Positions 60,250-64,000 of a stretch of DNA of 64,000 bases are shown piece after piece; position 1 is the first letter of the stretch; each line of letters begins with the position of its first letter. The stretch spans positions 24,678,780 through 24,742,779 of the forward strand of contig NC_080710.1 in assembly GCF_019097595.1 (NCBI RefSeq), read 5' to 3'. The notes beneath the pieces are model-generated. The model was given only the letters and a program-made list of their open reading frames with translations, was not told where the DNA came from and made no database searches. The DNA comes from Hemibagrus wyckioides (Eukaryota > Chordata > Actinopteri > Siluriformes > Bagridae). Both the position numbers and the translations under genes were made by a program.

Positions 60250-62100
60250 CCCAAAGTCATTACATCTAGCTAACTAGTGCCTGGTGCTAGAAACGTCTGG
60301 GGATTTTTGAATAAATCTCACCAAAATGACAAATTACATATGTAGTGTGAAATTCTCATTTTCAGACTGCCCGAAAGTATACAGCTGGAAATGTCTGGCC
60401 AACACAAGCCAGATGCTGATTGAAAATCTCACTTGTAGCAATGAGCTGTTTGGGTAGCATGTGTTGGTATCAGGTTTCACTGACAGAACTTCCAAAAAGT
60501 GCTTAAGGGGGAAAACAATCAGCCTTTTTTAATAAAGAAAAGACTCATGTGTGTCAGCCAAAAATAGCATCTACCCTGACTTAGGTATTAGGTTTCTCAA
60601 AGACATTTGGAGAAGATCTAGCGCATCACCTATCAAAATGAAAAACTGGATACACACCATTGACCTTCCTTTTTTTGAATGATATTGTATTTCTTTGTGG
60701 GACAGGCCACGGTGAACCACGGTGCTCCATTTGGAGCTACTTAATATTGATTAACATATTTTTTAATGGCACATTATGAATGGTGTCATTAAAATGGTGA
60801 ATGGTCAGTGGTGCTATGGGTGGGATTTTGGTACTGAATGGTACCAAATGGATGGTACTGAAGATTGTGAAGATGTGAAAATTGATATGAACATCATGTA
60901 TCATAGTATGCCTCAAAAACAGCTGCAGAAGCTACAAATAAAATGTTAATGTAATGTGCCAGATGTGGTTCATTTTCAGCATTATGAATCAGTGTAGGAT
61001 GCAACGAGCGAGATTTTCCTCAGCATCACAGAAATATATTCCTTTACTTTCTGGAAAAAATGAGGCAGAGGATGCAAGTGTATCCAGAGGAAGTATTCAA
61101 TGGAGTACAAAAATAGACAGTAGAAAAAAAGACTCATCTTAGAGAACAGAAAAGCCTTTTAACAAAGCAAGAATTTTCTGTATTTCATTTATTCTATGGT
61201 ACTGGTTTAATTTCTGTCCTGCTCAGACAATCTTTGTGTGATTTGTTAATCTTTTGTCATTAACTACTAGCGGTCGCATCACTGTGTAGTCACATCAGTG
61301 GGTGTGTACATTATACAGACCCCATGTCTTTTGCACCTTGAGAACATTTTCTGTTATCCTGTTGTCTGTTGATTCTCAGAGCACATGCATTCTTGGTTTG
61401 TGTTGGCCTGAACCACAATTCCTAAATAGTGCCTCAAGTTCATCTGCTGAGCATAACGTTGAACATAGTAGTGTCCCTGCAGCTCCAGAGACATCCTCCC
61501 TTATAAAAAACCTGTACCATCTGGAGCAGACGATATGTCAATGGTGCTGCACCATCTCAAAGCAATACTACCTACCCATTCAAATTGTGTAATCAGAGCT
61601 AGGCCATGTATTTGGGGGTTGTATATATTACGCAAATCTTCAGGAAAGTGGACATCATAACAAAACATTTTACAAGCAACATTTCCTCTTGTTGTGAAGC
61701 ACAAATGGTGACTGTTACTATTCCACTCCCTGCAGATTGTGTGATCTCAACAGGGACGTCCAAACAATAGCTCTGGAAAACACGGCACCATGTGAAGTGG
61801 CATGGCAGGAAAGCTGATCGAAAATGACAACATGTATCTGTGTTGATATGATGGCAACCGAGAAAAGTAAAACAAAAAAGTGTGACAGGATTGTTCCATA
61901 ATCTACATGACACATTATAACCACTGGAATGTTGGTTATAAATGCTGTGTCTAGTATTTGGCATGAAGTCTAGTCATAAGAAAGACTGTTTGCTGTTTAC
62001 TGTATGCTGTTACCACTTATCAGTGTTTTGTTTTCATTGCTAAAATATCTAAATTTCAGCTCTAAATAAGGCCTTTATAATGTGTGATACAGATAACACT
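60250..62100. other. Gene-free stretch
   Basis: Nothing identifiable. The overlapping frames at 61300-61964 on both strands have no support. Confidence 0.45.
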
Positions 62101-62104
62101 AAGT

Positions 62105-62485
62105 TAGAATCACTGTACTCAATCCATCCATTTAATGTGCTGCTTATCCTACACAGGCTTTCAGGGAACCCGAAGTCTATCACATGGTATTTAGGGTACA
62201 AGGCAGGGGACATCCTGTATAGAGGGCCAATCCATGACTGGGCACAATCTCACACAAACCCCCACCCCCCAGCACACACTATGTCAATCAGAGATGCCAG
62301 TCAGACTATCACACATGCCTCTGGACTTTAGGAGGAAACTGGATTACCCAGAGGAAACCCCCAAAGCATGAGGAGAACATGCAAACTCAGCCCACACAGG
62401 GCAGAAGCAGGGCAGAAATCTACCCTCCAACCCTGGAGGTGTGAGACAAACATGATAACCACTAAACCACCATGCCCCACCTGTA
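62105..62485 (-). mobile_element. DANA/Mermaid-type SINE, near full length
   Basis: From left to right (reverse order): 'caatccatccatttaatgtg', 'acatcctgtatagagggcc', 'ggactttaggaggaaactgg', 'acccagaggaaaccccc', 'gaggagaacatgcaaactc', 'ctccaaccctggaggtgtga' and a degraded head ending near 62480. It is the longest copy of this SINE in the window. Confidence 0.8.
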
Positions 62486-62654
62486 TGACTATATTTGGAA
62501 TAAAGTGGAAATATGTGTAGTTGTATGTGTATGTGCATTGGGCTAAGGTAGTTGTAGTGAACATGGCAACATATATAAGAATTATTTATAAATATGTGGT
62601 AATATGGGTATGTTAACAGGAATGTAGGATGTGTGGGTGTTGTGCAAACAAGAA

Positions 62655-62780
62655 AAGTTTCCTCTCATTCCCTCCTGAAAAGATGCTAGTGGGTGGATTG
62701 GCTATGCTAAAATTGCTCCTAGGTGTGAGAGTGCATGTGATCCTCTGTCATTCCATCCAGGGAGTGCTGAAGACGAATGA
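62655..62780 (+). mobile_element. DANA/Mermaid-type SINE 3' half
   Basis: 'gctagtgggtggattggcta', 'gctaaaattgctcctaggtg' and 'cattccatccagggagtg', then a GAAT-type end. It lies 170 bp from the near full-length copy on the opposite strand, so the two are in inverted orientation. Confidence 0.7.
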
Positions 62781-64000
62781 ATGAAAAGTATCACCTATCT
62801 CTAGACTAGACTCTGTATTTAAGATCAGTGTTTAAATTGGAAGCTATGCTAAGTTTTTATAAATTACACAGGAACACCAGATATTGGAAGTGATTAATAG
62901 TTGAGAAGAATGAAATTGGCATATTTTGTATAGTTGTTTTGTAAATGTAGAAATGTTTATCTATATGCATCTATATTTCATAATTTTATCGACAGTTGAA
63001 GTCGTCATACAGGGAGCTTATATAGACATCAATCCATATGGAATACCAGGATATTTCTGGGTTGTTTTTTATGTAGTCTGGATGGAGTGACTTTTCGGAA
63101 AGTTTTAGTTCATCCCACACAATAGGGGGACTTCCAGCAGGTGTGCATATTTTCAGATAGGCAGCGAAACAGGATATGACCTAGGCCACCTATGCTGAAT
63201 CTACACAACGCTATACACTAAAGGCAGTAAAGTTTCCTCTGAAGTTTGCTGAGTGAGTTGGAACATGAAAGAAATTACAGTGGATGAAGTATAGGGTGCT
63301 GTTAATAACAGTGAGGAGAAGGAAATGGTGGGAGCAGATGGATTGGGTCTGTATTTCTTAAAGAGTTTTTATGATTAAGTGTCTCTGGTGTTCCACTAAA
63401 CAACCACCTGATGCAGCAAATCACTGTAAGACCTGCCAGTGCAGTAACATCTATATTGCAAAATTGTAAAGCTAAGCTTCTAATCTTAATCAGTATCTGG
63501 AACTGTCTAAAGGGTGTGTTTTGCTGCACCAGTTTATAATAGACCTCACTTCATGTATTTTTTTAAATAATGTCCAGGGATTTGTTCACCTTAGTTAAGA
63601 TGATATAGGTTCTGATCCCACTGCTCTTTATCTTCCAGTGTGTTTACTTCACTTATGACTGGAAAACATCTGGTTGTGGAGATAATGTGCACATATGAAT
63701 TGCATCAGTATGCAAATGCAGTGATTTACACTAATGTACCTTAAACCATGTTTGAAGCAGGCTACCTTATCTCTTCAATCATGGCTTTGCTATTTTTTGA
63801 TATGCCCAGTTTTGTTCTGACCACATTTTTTTATCAAAAAACTTCTTAAATAGTTACAACCATTTTCCAAATGCGTCATTTAGTCCATAATTGAGGTGTC
63901 CGTTTATCAGTAGTTAAAAAAAGAACATCTCTGTCTCCTCTATTAGAAAACACTCATGGGCATATAAAACACATGAATGTATAGATTAATTGTTTGCTGT
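62781..64000. other. Gene-free stretch to the window end
   Basis: No exon, RNA gene or element was recognised. Confidence 0.45.

Overview
The window reads as nuclear DNA of a teleost fish. It is AT-rich and intron-like, with long CA, GA, CTTAT and TTTA/TTCA microsatellites and many old tRNA-derived SINEs. It also carries an RTE-like LINE tail, a Tc1-like transposase, a hAT MITE and a DIRS (tyrosine-recombinase) retroelement. The repeat repertoire looks otophysan, perhaps catfish, but that is recollection of repeat families and not a database result. No bacterial operon, CRISPR array, plasmid or virus was seen.

The only confidently protein-coding segment is the last coding exon of gfod1 (17439-18361, + strand). 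It has a good branch point, pyrimidine tract and acceptor, and encodes about the last 307 residues, ending in the GFOD1-type C-terminus. The first coding exon, with the dinucleotide-binding start of the Rossmann fold, is not here. Positions 1-17438 are therefore read as the 3' part of a large gfod1 intron. The region after 18361 is 3' UTR and then intergenic DNA.

Layout: 1-17438, intron with SINEs, microsatellites, a 100-bp minisatellite and a LINE 3' end; 17439-18361, gfod1 exon; 18362 to about 21000, 3' UTR or downstream DNA with a 169-bp hAT MITE inside older hAT-like sequence; 21000-35880, gene-free DNA with SINEs and a decayed tRNA-Ser; 35885-39480, an L2-like repeat split by a 3.17-kb internally deleted DIRS element on the - strand; 39480-54220, gene-free DNA; 54225-55159, a broken Tc1-like element; 55670-56015, a CpG-rich island that may be the promoter and first exon of an unidentified + strand gene; 56016-64000, intron or intergenic DNA with SINEs.

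No gene system beyond gfod1 can be assembled. The most informative structures are the DIRS element, whose internal complementary region matches its two ends joined together and whose empty target can be inferred; the hAT MITE with a perfect 8-bp target duplication; the CpG island; and the SINE/LINE pair sharing a 3' tail.
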